A stretch of DNA of 64,000 nucleotides from Mimosa pudica (GCA_029929735.1 JAKELP010000009.1:4421790-4485789), one strand, 5' to 3'; positions 24,530-38,100 are shown, numbered from the stretch's first letter. Notes: generated by a model from the letters alone, not told the origin. Numbers and translations are program-made.

Positions 24530-24838
24530 AATAAGAGTCAAATAACTTTATTTAAGGACATTAATGAAACTAAATAAAATATTTATTTATACATAACTAC
24601 TCCACAACAACAATAACAAAATTTTTAGCTCAATTATGTGAAGTTAGTTATATGAATCACACAACATCATTGTTTTCCATTAATAGTTATGTTTGATGAT
24701 GTTTTTTTTTACCAAAAGATCTCTTTGAATAACTTTATTTATGTATAACTACTAATTTGTTTGAATTATATTCTCTATCTATAAGTCATCAAACAAATTA
24801 GTTTTAAAAATATTATTATTATTAATATATAAATACTA

Positions 24839-25080
24839 CTACCTTCAGTCCTAAATATAAGATCTAATTGACTTTTTTTTGGAGAGATTAAGGTTGCAAA
24901 ATAGGTTATTAAATCATGACATATTTGATATCTTTTTAGATTAACCATTATCTTATAGGTAAAATAAACTAGTGTAAGAGAAAAAAAATTAGGTAAATCA
25001 ATTTATAATTAACTTATTTTGCTTTTTTTAAGATTTTTCCAAAAATGTCAACTAGGTCATATATTTAGGACCCGAAGGAG
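24839..25080. mobile_element. Stowaway-like MITE, family A copy 4
   Basis: It starts CTACCTTCAGTCCTAAATAT and ends AGGACCCGAAGGAG, flanked by TA at 24837-24838 and 25081-25082. The interior matches copy 1. It lies about 570 bp upstream of the BAP31-like start codon. Confidence 0.85.
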
Positions 25081-25646
25081 TAAAAGTATTCTATCTAACT
25101 TCATTGATATTCCCAAACGAAGTAAATACCTCTTATATTAACCATTGCCAAGAGGCACTAAATTAAAAATAGGGGAATATAAAAATACATAGGCATGGTC
25201 AAATATTTCATGTACAGATATTTTTAATTAAAAATGAAAACCTTCAACCTCTTTTCCTTTCCGGGACAAAAGGAAGGAAGGAAGGTGGCAAAGAAAAGTC
25301 ACGAGCAAAAGCAAGCAAGCAACACAAAAAGAAACTTGGGCCCTTAATGTAATAACAAGAAAGCTCAAGGACTTAACAGCAAAAAAACAAAATATCACTG
25401 CAAATTTTGAAGCAACTACAAGAAGTGGAAATCACACTCTGTTTACTTCAAAACTAAGAACTCTTCATCTTTCAACAACTTTTCTAAACCAATCATCTTT
25501 TCTTTCTTCATTTTATGATTCTATGAATTAAATCCATGAATTTGATCCACATTTTTCTCTTATAAACTCCAAAGTTTCATTTTTTTCATAAGAACCTCAA
25601 TCAAATAGTAAAGATCTGAACTCTCTGTACATTGTTGATAAGAAAG

Positions 25647-27716
25647 ATGATTAATTTATTGTTCTTTGTGATATTTTCTGAAATGGGTTTGATAATATTA
25701 CTGTTATTTAAGACCCCTTTAAGAAAGCTTGTGATCATAGGCTTGGATCGCCTTAAACGAAGCAGAGGACCCTTAATAGTGAAATCTGTTGCTTCAACAA
25801 TTATTGTTGTTTTGATTTCTACTGTTTATAGCATTGTGAAGATTCAGAATCGTGGGATTGAAAATGAAGCTGTTAATCCTACTGATCAGGTTCTTTTGGC
25901 TAGGCACCTTCTTGAGGCTACTCTTATGGGTATTCTTTTGCTTTTGCTTTCATTTTTTTTAATGGTTTATTAATGATTTTGATTTGATTGGAAATGTTTT
26001 TGATGGTTTTGATTGTGGCTTGATAGGTGAATCTGAGTTATACTTAGAATATGGTTTTGTAATTTTGTTTGCTTTATTGAATGAGTGTCACTTTTTGTGT
26101 TACGATCTAATTGCTTTTAATCAGCATTTAAATGGATTCACATTCTTTGTCATTTTATAATTGAGGAATCCGGAATTTGTGTCTAGATTCTTTTAGTGGA
26201 GTCTTGAAGACGTTTTTATTGGTTGGTGATTTCTTAGTTTCTTGACTTAATGGATAATGTGAGTTGAGGAAAATGGCATAGGATCCATGTGTTACTTAAT
26301 TATATGGATTTAAGTCTTTTATGTATCGATTACTTTTTGAAAGGCAGTGCTGTCACATGGATGAACAAGTTCTTGTACATGCTCATTTGTTTCTCTAATG
26401 TCTTCATCTTGAATTCTCTAGTGCACTTTGAATTTGAGGGAAGATAAAGGATTGGCTTTTCTGTTCATGAGTAGTCTATGACAATGACCACATCCATGAA
26501 GTTTTACTTGCTTTATTTTTCCCTGCATGTTTTGCATAGGTTTTGCGTTTGGGAAGAGTTTCATATCAGTCTGATCTAGACTCTAGTGCTATGTGACAGT
26601 TCTTTTAGTCTGATGTTGATGGCCTTAATATTTCTATGGTCCTCTCTCACTAACATGTAATTATTTCCAATTTCCAACAATATTTGTATATTTGGTGATG
26701 ATTTTTTCCTTAAAAACTTTTTTGAGTACATAAATTGCATTTCCCCCTAGGCTTCCTGCCCAAGCAGCTCCTTTGCAGTGTGGAAATAGTGTCTTGTTAA
26801 AAGCATATTTTTCTGAATCATTTTCGTGTGTTAGAATGATAGTTTCATTCCTGCATTCAATCTGCGAGCATGAAGACTCTTAGTTTCATGAGAAAGAAGT
26901 CACAGAATGACAATTCTGTTCTGGGGATTGACTTTGCAGACATCTTCATTGTAGAGGGGCTTACTTTTTTATCTTATTTTCTTTCATATCTTTCTTGGTC
27001 ATATATTATTCTCTTCAAAGTGCTGTACTCATAAATATAGTGAAATCACATGTGATTTCATCAAGAATCTCGACACTTCCACAGAGAAGATAATTTCATT
27101 CACATTCTGATGTCTTAACTATCAATTCACTGTGTTAGATGCTGTTATATTACCAAGAACCACCGTTCATACCTTAAAGCACATTAATTATGCCATATTT
27201 TAAATTCAAGTTCAATCTAGACAAGAATGTTTGGAGTTGCAAGACCTGTAGTTTCCTAAATGATTTGCTGGATTTGTAGATAAATCCTTCTTGCTAAGTG
27301 ATTGATCATTTGGTTTTGGACAATTGCTTGCAGGTTTTGTCATTTTTCTTCTATTTATGGTTGACAGACTACACCATTACATAAGAGAACTTCGAATGCG
27401 AAGAAAGAGTATGGAGACTATCAAGAAACAAATACAAATGCCTGAAGATGGAAAAATTGTGAGCCAGGAAGAAATGAAATCCTTGGAAGAAGAATCAGTC
27501 AAGTTGAGAGATGAACTTAAGCGATTGGAAACCGAACTTGTGTCAAAAACAAAAGATGTTCAAGTTGCAGAAGCCAATGCAGTTGCTCTGAGGAAACAAT
27601 CTGAGGGGTTCCTTCTCGAGTATGATCGGTTGCTCGAAGAAAACCAGAACCTCCGCAATGAACTTCATTCGTCTGACTGGAGATTTTCACATTCAGGCAG
27701 CAAGAAGAACACATGA
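25647..27716 (+). CDS. BAP31-like ER membrane protein, 2 exons
   Basis: Exons 25647-25929 and 27334-27716 join across a 1.4-kb GT-AG intron to give 221 aa. The family (B-cell receptor-associated protein 31-like) consists of ER membrane proteins that help export or quality-control of other membrane proteins. The protein has three hydrophobic segments (about residues 3-23, 45-66 and 93-106) and a charged segment 'RKLVIIGLDRLKRSRGP' between the first two. A long cytosolic coiled coil at about residues 125-200 ('ESVKLRDELKRLETELVSK') follows. It ends in KKNT, a fit to the KKXX ER-retrieval signal. I chose ATG 25647 because the frame upstream opens only with TTG. The start falls directly in the first hydrophobic segment, as in the family. 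Confidence 0.9.
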
Positions 27717-28339
27717 AGTGCACTCTTCTAGAGTACCATGACACTATGTTGACAAGAGCTATCAATCTTTCCAAACATGTTTTCTTCAAGAGAAGAGTTT
27801 ACTTGCTTTGACTTCAAATTTAGACTTCATTGCTGAAGTGGAATGAAGTTGCATAAATTTTGTGCTAACCATACACAGGGATGAATTGTTTTTGGCTGCT
27901 ATAGATTTACTTTTTTCTCATTGGTGAAATATAGAGAGTTTGTTTTACCTCTAAGATTTTGAGGTGTCAGCTGCTGAGAAATTAATTGACTATGGTGGTT
28001 TGATTTAGTCCTACGAATAATTCATCAAAAATCCAAGATATTTAGTCATTATTACCCTAGTGTGCAAAGCCACTTTAGATAAAAAAAAAGGTAACCAAAG
28101 CTAAACTTCCACTTTCAAAAACATTCTGCAATTTCTCTGTTGGCCATCTAATTTACAAAGGAGAAAACTTCAATGCACTTGTCTCCAATCAAATCGAAGA
28201 TTTGAAATGTTGTATATATATTCTTTGTTCTATAACAAACTCTTATATTTCATATTTTTTAATGTTAAAATCTACTTGTTCTTATTTGATTGGATTACAT
28301 TAAACATACAAGGCTAAGCACCTAAGTCTTCTCCTTCTG
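27717..28339. other. 3' flank of the BAP31-like gene, no gene
   Basis: No ORF, RNA gene or repeat was recognised. Confidence 0.55.
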
Positions 28340-28900
28340 ATATCATTAGTAGGACTTGAAAAGATCCATCATACTTAAAAAAAGGCAATTTAGTGTATTT
28401 CACGGCAATTTTTAACTACAAACTTGAAACTAAAAGTATCATGTATTCGGTCTTTCTGTAAATTAAATCCATTGAATAAGAATAATTTCTTCCTTATTCT
28501 CTCTCACCACAATAACTGTAACCAAAACAATGCTCGGAAAGTAATGATTAGAGAGGGAAAGATGAAAACAAGCCATGCAAATAATTTCTGTTTTGAACCA
28601 TCTTTATACATTGTGAACATATAAATAAAGATTCTCTGCTACAACAATTATCACTAATATTGCAAAACTTACTTAATCCAACTATACTAAATGTTCTTGG
28701 TTCATCAGTAACAACAAAAAAATTGTGCTTTCTATTGTAACTTGAACTGTCTAACCCATAGTTCTCTGTTTCTTTATTAGATTCTTGGCCACTGATTAGT
28801 CTCCCCTTCTCTCTAATGCTGTTTTCTCTAACTGTGATCGATTGAGCATCACATTTGCAATCGAGCATAGAGTGTAATTGCACATTCATCACTAAAAGTT
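28340..28900 (-). pseudogene. Duplicated 3' fragment of the neighbouring MAPKKK gene
   Basis: An open stretch at 28548-28892 aligns with the C-terminal tail of the kinase gene at 29267-30670. Shared pieces are 'ITVRE', 'GQESN', 'GLDS', 'FCNIS/FCDIN', 'SRESLFICS' and 'LFS(S/A)FPL'. The similarity continues through the 3' flank ('atccatcat', 'gtatttcac', 'tttttaa', 'aaaagtat'), so about 550 bp of the gene end plus downstream DNA was duplicated in tandem. The kinase domain and promoter are absent, and the frame stops soon after FPL, short of the parental end. It cannot encode a kinase. Confidence 0.85.
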
Positions 28901-29266
28901 AGATCAGTCAGCAATCTTCGTTATATAGATTGACGATTTTGAAGAATTAAAAATATACTTTATAAATTTAAACGATCATCAAAATAAAAGTTGGTGCAAA
29001 GATAAAGAACTAAAATTATATTTTAGCCCATATTATTTCAAATGGAACTACATAATTTAAATGATTAACGGAAACCTCAATGGAAAGGTCATGAGTGACA
29101 TTGTTATAATTTGAAAATATCCATCATCGCAAAATGACACATCAATATATTTCACCACAGTTTTTAAGTTGAAAATTTTAAATTTAAAAGTATGGGTCCT
29201 TTGCTAATCTAAATCCTTTTTTTTATTAAGTAGTCTGAATCCTTATAATAAAATGATTACTTCCCT

Positions 29267-30670
29267 TCACCTCAATAACTGCTCCCGATTGCAACTGTAG
29301 AAACGAAGGGCAAAAGAAAACCATGCTTCCAAAAGTAAGGAGTAGAGAGGGAAAGCTGAAAACAAGTCATGCAAAAAAATTTTATTGTGAACCATATTAT
29401 CAATACAATGTGAACATATGAATAAAGATTCTCTACTGTTGCAATAATCATCATTAATATCACAAAACTCACTCAATTCAACTATACTAACTGTTCTTGC
29501 TTCATCAGTAATAAACACAAAATTGTCCTCCCTAATGTAATTCAAACTGTCTAACCCACAATTCTCTATTCCTTCATTAGATTCTTGGCCATTGAAGAAT
29601 CTCCCTGTCTCTCTATTGCTACTTTCTCTGACTGTGATCCATTGATCATCACATTCCCAAATGGCCATAGAGGAAGTAGCCAATATACCAATTATACTTC
29701 TTGGGCTAGTAAGATCCCAAGAAAATAAATGTTCATGAGTCGGGTTCGGATCTGGATCCGAATCCGGTGTTCGGGTTTCCTGCGACCCGACAAAAGAATT
29801 CGAATCCCAAAAACATTGATCCATTAACACACTAGTTGGAGAAATTGAACTAGAATTATCAAATCTCTTCAACACAACATTTCTTAAATCCTTAACAAAC
29901 TCATGTTTGAGAAGCTCACTAGCTGACCACCTCTCATTTGGATCTATTTTCAAACACATGGCAACAAAATCCCTCCCTTGCTCCGACAACGAACCCGGAA
30001 TCTCCGGCATCCCGCCCGCGAACCCGACCCGATATAGCACGCTAACCGGGTCGGAGACACCGTGCCACAGCGACTTCCCGGTGACCATCTCCAACACAAC
30101 ACACCCAAAAGCCCACACGTCAGCAGAAAAATCTTGCCTTTCCCCACGCGCCACCTCCGGTGCCATGAACGCCGGCGTCCCTGCCACCACCGGCGCCGCC
30201 GTCTCCTCCGCCGCCGGAGAAATTCTCCGGGAACAACCAAAGTCAGCAATTTTAACCCCATCATCAGTGACCAAAACATTTTGTCCCTTCAAATCACAAT
30301 GAACAACCCCATTGGAATGCAAGTAATCCAACCCAAGAAGAATCTCACGTGCATAACATCTAACCTTAAACTCATCAAACCCAACATTACCAAGCCTGTG
30401 AATTTCATCAGCAATTGACCCATGTGGTGCATACTCCATGAACAAGTTATACATGAAGACACCATGTTCATATGTTGTGTCACACCCTTTATATGTCACA
30501 ATTTGTGGACACTCCAATAATGTGGACACAATGCTTTGCTCTCTCCTTAATATCTCCGACCTATCAAGCTCCACCGACTTCACCGCCAACTTCCCATCGG
30601 AGCCATGAAATTCAGCAACCGACACGGTGGCTGTAGATCCCCGACCAATGGTACATCCCCTAGTCCACAT
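29267..30670 (-). CDS. MAP kinase kinase kinase, MAPKKK17/18-like (MEKK class)
   Basis: This intronless gene encodes 467 aa from the ATG at 30670 (MWTRGCTIGRGS). A second in-frame ATG four codons upstream (30682) would add MLHI, but the family usually begins near WTRG. The kinase domain spans residues 3-260: Gly-loop GRGSTATV (9-16), Lys31 in AVKSVEL, catalytic HCDLKGQN (124-131), DFG at 143-145 and the MAPKKK signature GTPAFMAPEV. All catalytic residues are present. Arabidopsis MAPKKK17/18 and relatives act in abscisic-acid signalling through MKK3, and a similar role is inferred here. The tail of about 200 residues after the kinase domain is longer than in Arabidopsis relatives. It contains an acidic DPDPNP stretch and a Cys/Ser-rich 'SRESLFICSHCIDNMVHNK' segment. 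A fragment of this tail is duplicated just downstream (28340-28900). Confidence 0.9.
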   Translation of the reverse strand: MWTRGCTIGRGSTATVSVAEFHGSDGKLAVKSVELDRSEILRREQSIVSTLLECPQIVTYKGCDTTYEHGVFMYNLFMEYAPHGSIADEIHRLGNVGFDEFKVRCYAREILLGLDYLHSNGVVHCDLKGQNVLVTDDGVKIADFGCSRRISPAAEETAAPVVAGTPAFMAPEVARGERQDFSADVWAFGCVVLEMVTGKSLWHGVSDPVSVLYRVGFAGGMPEIPGSLSEQGRDFVAMCLKIDPNERWSASELLKHEFVKDLRNVVLKRFDNSSSISPTSVLMDQCFWDSNSFVGSQETRTPDSDPDPNPTHEHLFSWDLTSPRSIIGILATSSMAIWECDDQWITVRESSNRETGRFFNGQESNEGIENCGLDSLNYIREDNFVFITDEARTVSIVELSEFCDINDDYCNSRESLFICSHCIDNMVHNKIFLHDLFSAFPLYSLLLEAWFSFALRFYSCNREQLLR

Positions 30671-31269
30671 AATGTGTAACATAAAAATGTGACGTTACTA
30701 GTGAATAGTGATATGGTAGAAACTTATGTGCACAACTTTATGAAATGCTATATATGTGTATGTGTGTGTATAAATATATATATATGGTGGGAAGTTTGGG
30801 GTGTTGTGATTGGGAGTGATGAATTTATGGGAGGCGGGCGTATTGAGGAGTGTAGGTGGGAGGGGGACACGTGGCGGGAGGAGAGAGTAGGGGTGGGTTG
30901 TTTACTTGTTTGCTTTTGTTGTTGGTGGTGCTGTTGGGGTAGGACTTAGGAGTTAGGAGTATTATTATATTGGCCGGCGATGATGAATGAAATTTGAGGA
31001 AAATGAGGTGTTTTGATTTTGGTTATGTCATATATTTGAGGCACATGGCGGCATGTGGTGCTTCTTGCTTTTTCATCCAATGCGGTGATTTGGATAATTA
31101 GCTTTTCATTATACTCCAAAAATTCTTAATTATAACATCAATGTGAGTTCTTATAGAAATTAAAAATACAAAATCAATGGTTTTAAAGTGTCGATAATTA
31201 TTTTTCTCCTCAAAATTAATTTAATTTACTAGTAATAAACTAATATATAATCTAGTTACATGCGTCATA

Positions 31270-31528
31270 TTCTCTCCATTCCTAAATATTATATCACTTT
31301 TAGATTTCAATTTGTTCCTAAATATAAGCAACTTTTTTTAATTTTATCAATTTTTGCCCAAATGAACTCTAATGATGCTCATCTATTATAAACAAGTAAG
31401 AGTGGAAGAGTGAGAATAAAGATATATGGTTATGGTATATTAGTAATATTATGTGTTAGTAACTAACTTAATTAACATTCTTAATCTAATCAAATTAGGG
31501 AAAATGATCTCATATTTAGGGGTAGAGA
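31270..31528. mobile_element. Stowaway-like MITE, family B copy 2 (decayed)
   Basis: It begins CTCTCCATTCCTAAATAT, and near its end 'cttaatctaatcaaattagg' and 'catatttaggggtagaga' match the reverse complement of the copy at 20086. Both terminal repeats are degraded and the edges are approximate. Confidence 0.65.
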
Positions 31529-32109
31529 TAATAGATGTTATATAATTTAGTGGTATAATTTACTCCATTAACTTAAACAAAAAAAATTCAAAGAATTTTA
31601 TAATTAGTACTGGCGGGTATTAATTATTAGCCATCCGGTCTTAAAAGTATTAGTACTACTGTCCTTATTTACTAATCATTATGATCAATATGATAGTAAT
31701 AAAGTTCTCTAACCAATAACAGGTTCTAGGTTGAGATGATAAATAATGATAGACAGCATATGAATTCTAATCTACTAAGGAAGCGTAATGATTTGGAGAA
31801 GCAATAATTTTGTAAATCAGTCTAAAGTTCAAATTCAAAGTAACTTCAAGAATAGCCAATGAGTCGATTCTACTGAAGAAAGGTACTTTGGCAAATAAAT
31901 TTATTAATATAATAATGAAGTAATGTGTTTCACAGGTCATTCCAGGAGGTAATGAAGGAAAGAATTGGTGCATATGCAATGTATGACAGCCTATCTGCGT
32001 CATTTTCCACTACTAAGTTTCTCTCCATGCCTAAGAAATTGACGCGTCATCGGTGATCTCCTTAATCACGCACACAACAACATAATCTAATCTATATTAG
32101 CTACATATA

Positions 32110-32140
<31 letters not shown>
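32110..32140. repeat. (GT)n(GA)n compound microsatellite
   Basis: A short GT run passes directly into about nine GA units. Confidence 0.9.
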
Positions 32141-35107
32141 TACTCTCCATCAGATCTTCTTTATAAGGTATTTTAATTATTGATGTAAGAATATTAAAAT
32201 CTTTTCATATCGTGTCCGGACTCGAGGGAGTACATGACAATAATTGGAGAACAATTTTTCCCCATTTGTATCGTTGTACTCGTATACTTGTATTATATAA
32301 ATAAAATAATCTTATATGAAAATTTTCAAAAATAAAGAAAAAATGCTTTCATTTTGTATAATTAGCGTCCATTATACATCCATAAATAGCTTAAAGTGGA
32401 AACCTCATATTTAAGACTTTTTATGTAAGTTTTGGATTAATTGTAAAATCAACCAGAATGATATAAATTCAACCCATTTGTGGACTTTGTTTGGGGTTGT
32501 TTGTACTATTTGTTTAGATCAACTTATTTTAAATAAATTTATGCTGTAAAAGATATACATTGGGAGAAATGAGAGATTTGAAAGCATATAATAAATTATA
32601 TAAATATGAAATATGAAGATTCTATCAAATACACACATTGAAGTGATTTAACTATCAACGGTGGGTAATTAGTCGAGTATGTAAATGGGCGCCCTATAAA
32701 AATAAAAACGTGTATACAAATTCCTGGAAAGTACTCGTACTGGGAGAAGAGAATCCTACTTAAATTGACAACACTCTAAACCTTTAAATTTGGATTAGTC
32801 AATTGACAATAGATTTAACTATGATTTGTTGGTTTGTATACTTAGATCAAGACCTCTTGAAATTTAGATTATTATTGGTAGTGGACGAATTTAGATTATT
32901 AGAGCAGATAGAATTTTTTATTTGCATATATTAAAGGATTTAATTAGTTATAGTTTTTGAGGAGGAGTCAATGCAAGGTTTCATTCCTTGAAGTTCACAA
33001 CAATCAAAGTCAATGAGAAGGCATTGACTTCTGGTTTGGGTCATGTGTTAATTCGAGTAGCTAGACCAAAAGCACTGATAAGAAATGACTCGATGCATAG
33101 TCTAAATAGCATCCATGACCAAAATTCATGAACCTTGTTGCTTTCATTCGCAGAATGATATTATCACTATGACTTGAGAGGGTTATGTGTTATGCCAAAT
33201 AATTAATTAGAATAAATAATCAATCTTTAAAGACAGGTTCTACTAGTGCCGCACTTATCAGAATGCACATTTCTTAAAAGAACACACTCTAAGTAAGAAT
33301 CTAATAGAAGATTAATTTCACATAGTCTCTCATTTCCAACTACCCACAAGTCTAGCTAGCAAAGCTGTTAGAGTAATTGTGGCAGAAGCCTACTCATAGA
33401 AGTAACAGCACGAAGATATAAACAAAAATGAACATTAAATATTATTCTGCTCAGAGTAGACTCTGTTTTCATTGAAGAAGAGATTAATGTATAGGAGCAG
33501 GGGGAAGAAATATTTAAAAAGCCGTTGTTAAGCAAACAAACTTATTGTTCCACTAAACTGGCGTGCAAAAAGGAAGTAGGCGCCATCAAATTAAGTGTAC
33601 TTTTTTACATGTTATCTGAATTGTTTTAAATTAAAATAGATTAGACGTTTACTTTTGTTTGGATAATTCATCCACTTAAAATTAAAGAATATGTCTCTTG
33701 CATTTTTTAACTTCAAATAAAAAATAATACAAATAATCATGGGAAGGGACCACATTGAGTGTAGTGCATGCATGCATGAATGGAGAAGTGTGAGGGGAAA
33801 GTAAAAGGAAGGGGTGACGTGGTCATGAAGCAATGGATCAATCACATGCCTCCCACCACTAGCATTTTCTTTCACCTTATTCAATTTTCATGATCTTCTT
33901 TCTCTCCCTTATCTATCTATATTTTATAATTTGATACCTGAATTTTTACCAGAAGTTGCTCCCAATAGCAACCATGCCATTGTAATGTGCTATGACATTT
34001 TATATATATCATAACCTAACTAGGCAAAATCAATGACTCTATCTGATAGGATAAAACTTCATGTTATGTGAACTTTTTTCCCAACTCTTCCGTGAATTCC
34101 ATGTGTTCCAGTTTAGCTCTTGAGATGGTGGTTTCCAATAGTTTCTTCAAGGCAGCAAGCCAGCAATTAATGCGCTTTGCTTTTTATGGAATCTCTACAC
34201 AAGGATTATCATCTAATGTTTTTTAATTAGCATATTTCTTGCTAGATTTTCCCCTCTCAGTGTCTTATTTGGCAAAGGCTTTTGCCCTTTCGATTTCCAT
34301 CACCATCATCACCTTTTTTATACTAAAATATCAGATCCATTTTCAGTTCAGCTTTGTAATTTTCTTAAGCACAAAGCCTCACAGATACGTGCATAGTAGC
34401 AACAGGATTTGTTTTGCTTCCAAAATTATAGATATTCTTCACTATCTTTAAGTGATTTTTTTTATTATTATGAAATGTTTTTTTAACTGAAATTATGAAA
34501 TGCCTTAGCTATGTACTCGTACTAAACCAGCTTAGCTCTCTTTAAGTATATATTCATAAATTTTGTATTCCTCAACTTATTTTAAAATCTTAGAAGGAAA
34601 AAGTTTACTAATAAAAGTAATGTGATTAAATTTTGGAAGAAACGATTTTTTGTTTTGCTAAAAAATTATATCCTCGATCTACTTAAGAAGTAAATCGGCC
34701 TATGCGGTTTTCTTTCCTATATATATCATCACCTGACTTCAACACGTTTTGAACTAACTAATCAAATACCGAATTACTCTCCCGGTTAAATTTGTTAACT
34801 TCTTAAATTGAAACATATTGCTAATTCTCATAATAAACAACATAACGATAACTAATCAGAAAAGGCAGCAAGTAAATAAAAAAAAAACAGAAAGCCAGCC
34901 ATATCTACAAAGCCTTTAAACTTGACATTTAATCCATAGTTTAATCTGTAGTTCCCATAATACGGCCATAGCCTCACAAATTGAGAAGTGATCAATATAT
35001 ACAAAGCCATAACACATTAAAAACATCCGTTATGATTGAAAAGGGTCTGAATTCTGAAAGCCAGAATCAAATAACTATCATTGTTTTGGAGGGACACAAC
35101 ACTTTCT

Positions 35108-38100
35108 TTAAGCTGCTTCAGCAAATCCAACTCTCTCTTTTCCAAAATCAAACTCGGTGTGATATCTGCCCATGAACACATCTCCAAGGATCCTGCATTA
35201 TCATTGTGTGAATGTCATTGGGTGAGAATTGTGACCGAAAGTAGATAAATTATTACATGCAACTATGGAAGAAGTAAAGGGCTAATTTACCAGAGAGGGC
35301 CACGTGGTGGAGGAATATCCAAAGCAGAAAAGCCACTAATGCATTGAGCAGCAGGTCCTTGGCCCACCTTAAGTATGTACTGGAGATTGAAGAAGCCAAA
35401 AAAAAAAAAATTATGAGTACAGAAAAGCCTCTTTATAGACATAAGCAATTTAATCACTAAAAAGACAACAGATAAACAGCATGCAATGATAAAATACAGT
35501 ATAAAAATGACAAGTTGCAAGTTGTTCAGTTGATGTGGGACTTTTTAGTGATTAAATTGCTTATTCCGGATTATACAATAGTTTTCCCTGCAGTTATGGT
35601 GGCAGTGATCAGCTCTCATAAAGGGTAAGCAATGAGGTAGTAAGGGCACTATACCTCCTGTGGGGCAAGCTCAAAGGTTTTATCACCAATAGTGAAGGAA
35701 ACAGGAGGCATTGATGAGACTTGGTCACAATCAACTGCTGATTGTCCATTGGGGCTAGGCATTTTATCACAGAGCTGCAGAAAAATGATCATGAGGCTTA
35801 AGGTTCGATAGGAACACCAAGTTCCAGATGTGTACATTATAAAATGGCAATAAGAAAACTCACATTGTTGATGTAGTCTATTATTTTTTCCACAGACTGA
35901 TTCTGCCTCAGCTGACTCTGCATCCATACAACAGCCATCTCGCATGCTTGACATGCAGCATCCCGAGCAACACCAGATGATTTTCCTTCATTCTCGTCCA
36001 CAACACTCTCAATGCCCATACTATAGTGAAAATAGAGAGACTCTTCAGTATAATCACAGAACATCAAATATATCAATGTAAAAGGAAACAGTAACTGAAA
36101 AAGTCCTGGGATTATTGATCTTTTCGGCTTTACCTAACACCACGAGTACCATCAAAGGTACACAATCCAATTTGGGAGCATATTTTCTTTGGTTGTGCCT
36201 AAAGTAGAGAGAGGGCCACAAGAAAAGTCATTACCCAGTATAACCAAAATTTGGTAACCACAGAAAAGAAACTGCTAGGATTGTGTTTAAAAAGGATCCT
36301 TACTTCAGATAAAAGCAGCTCTATGATTGTTTCTCCATACTGTGAAACAACTGTCTTGCATTCTTGGCTAACAATTCCAGTAGCTCCAATGGCATGATTT
36401 ATCATAGTAATCACGGTCTAATTGAACATAAGCACATATATGATCACAAAACAAATTAGTACCAAGCGATTCACAAGAGTTTCTTCCATTTATTTAATGA
36501 TATAAAGGGAAACTAAATTATCAAATTACAGAAGCGAAAAAAAATTACTGAGGAAATTGATTCCATTTTCCTATACAAAAAGCTATGCACATAACAAGGA
36601 TAATTGGTTGTCAATTTGGATATCGCCTTAATAAAAAGTGAAAATTGTTGCATGATTCTACACCACTACATATCAATGTGAAAGGAGACAACTGCACAAA
36701 ACTAATGCCTAAGTTTATTATGTGGTTAACAATCAAATTTTGAGATTAACCAAAATCAACTTAACTATTTTTTTACTTAAATCAGCATATCAGTCCATTT
36801 ACTATCTTTTTACTTCTTGATTCTCGATGATGTTCAGCCCAAGTGGCCAGTGCAGAATCTATAGGTCTATCAAACTCTACAAACATAAATGAGAAGTTGC
36901 ATAGCAAATAGCACCATAAGCCTAGAAGCATTAGTTCATACCGTTGGGCCTGCTATCAAAGAAGTCCCAGAATCTGCTATAGCTGAACAGCCATTAGCAC
37001 AAAATCCTGAAAAAAAAAAATAAGCTCAGGTCAGTACCAACATGTAGAACCCCAAAGCCAGCAATAATGCCATAAAGAAAACATATCAGCATCTCTCATT
37101 AGTTTCCTATACGTACCAGTAGATTTTCCATCAACAAGGACATCTCCCATGTCAAACTACCAAACACAACAATGAGTCAAAACAAATGCGAAAAAAAGAA
37201 GACATGTGCATAAGAAAGAAGAATCATAATTTGAAAAATAACCTGCCAATAGCCTTTTTGTGTTACAGGTACATAAGTGTGCTCGCCCTTGTAGTGATCA
37301 GGATCTGAACCACCAAAGACAATCTCACCCCCTACCTCGTCATCTGGATTACGATTCAACCAGAATGAAAATACTGGTTCCTTGACAAGGCCTTGTTCAA
37401 CCATGTTGTACCTGAGACAAACAGATGCCTTATAATCACAGATATGATAAAACCCAAGCAAAATGACGAAATAAAAGTTAAATGTTCCATTACCACACTG
37501 GAACAGCTTTTCCAACCGAGATCTCTTGAAATCCAAGTCCTAATATACCATCGAATTTGCCCATCAAAAATGTAACACCAGGCTGTCTTGTTGCTTCAAT
37601 AAATTCCTGATAGGAAACGCAAGATATTCTATATCAATATTTTAATTCACCTATATAGTAAAAGTACTCAGCTCTTTTCTCCCACACCCCAAAAACATAA
37701 AACTCCATCCAAAAACAAGAAAGAGATAGAGAAGAATGTTAAGCGTTTATCCAGCATTACCTGCTTCTTAACAACTAAGTCACCAACTCTGACATTGTCA
37801 TAGCTAAAGAAACCAGAAATTGCTCCAGTACCATACTGAATTGCAGCAGAAGTACCTACAAAAAAAAAAGTTGAGCATTAGGCAAGAAGACAACATCTAA
37901 ACATTTTTCTTTCAGAAAGGCACTTTTGTGATAAGAAAATTTTATCCTACAGAAACTCTCAAGTTTCAGTCAAATTGAATTCCTGATAAGACCATAAAAT
38001 CCTCATTGATAAAGAAAAACAGCAGGATTAACAAAACACCACAGATATATCAGACTGAACAATTATAGAGTCCTTATCAAAAGCAAGAGGTACACAAACC

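Larger units (their letters stand above)
22270..25646. other. Intergenic region with small repeats, no gene
   Basis: Over 3 kb of AT-rich DNA contains a 42-bp direct repeat, a (CT)22 microsatellite and a family A MITE. Short ORFs show no recognisable domain. The last about 200 bases are CT-rich and are probably the promoter and leader of the BAP31-like gene. Confidence 0.6.
30671..35107. other. Long AT-rich intergenic region, no gene
   Basis: It contains the presumed kinase promoter (a TATATATATATTTATA-type run on the minus strand near 30770), a family B MITE relic and a TG/AG microsatellite. The remaining ORFs are short, show no domain and have skewed composition. No tRNA or known microRNA was recognised. 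Confidence 0.55.

Noticed and set aside
29907..30418. ORFs of over 100 residues on the opposite strand of the kinase gene
   Set aside because: They lie antisense to the conserved kinase domain and have no domain of their own.
30689..30949. 86-residue plus-strand ORF upstream of the kinase gene
   Set aside because: It is Trp/Cys/Gly-biased sequence across the presumed kinase promoter, with no homology.
32142..32235. Very short MITE-like pair (ctctccatcag...cgagggag)
   Set aside because: The termini are too diverged and too close together to call an element.
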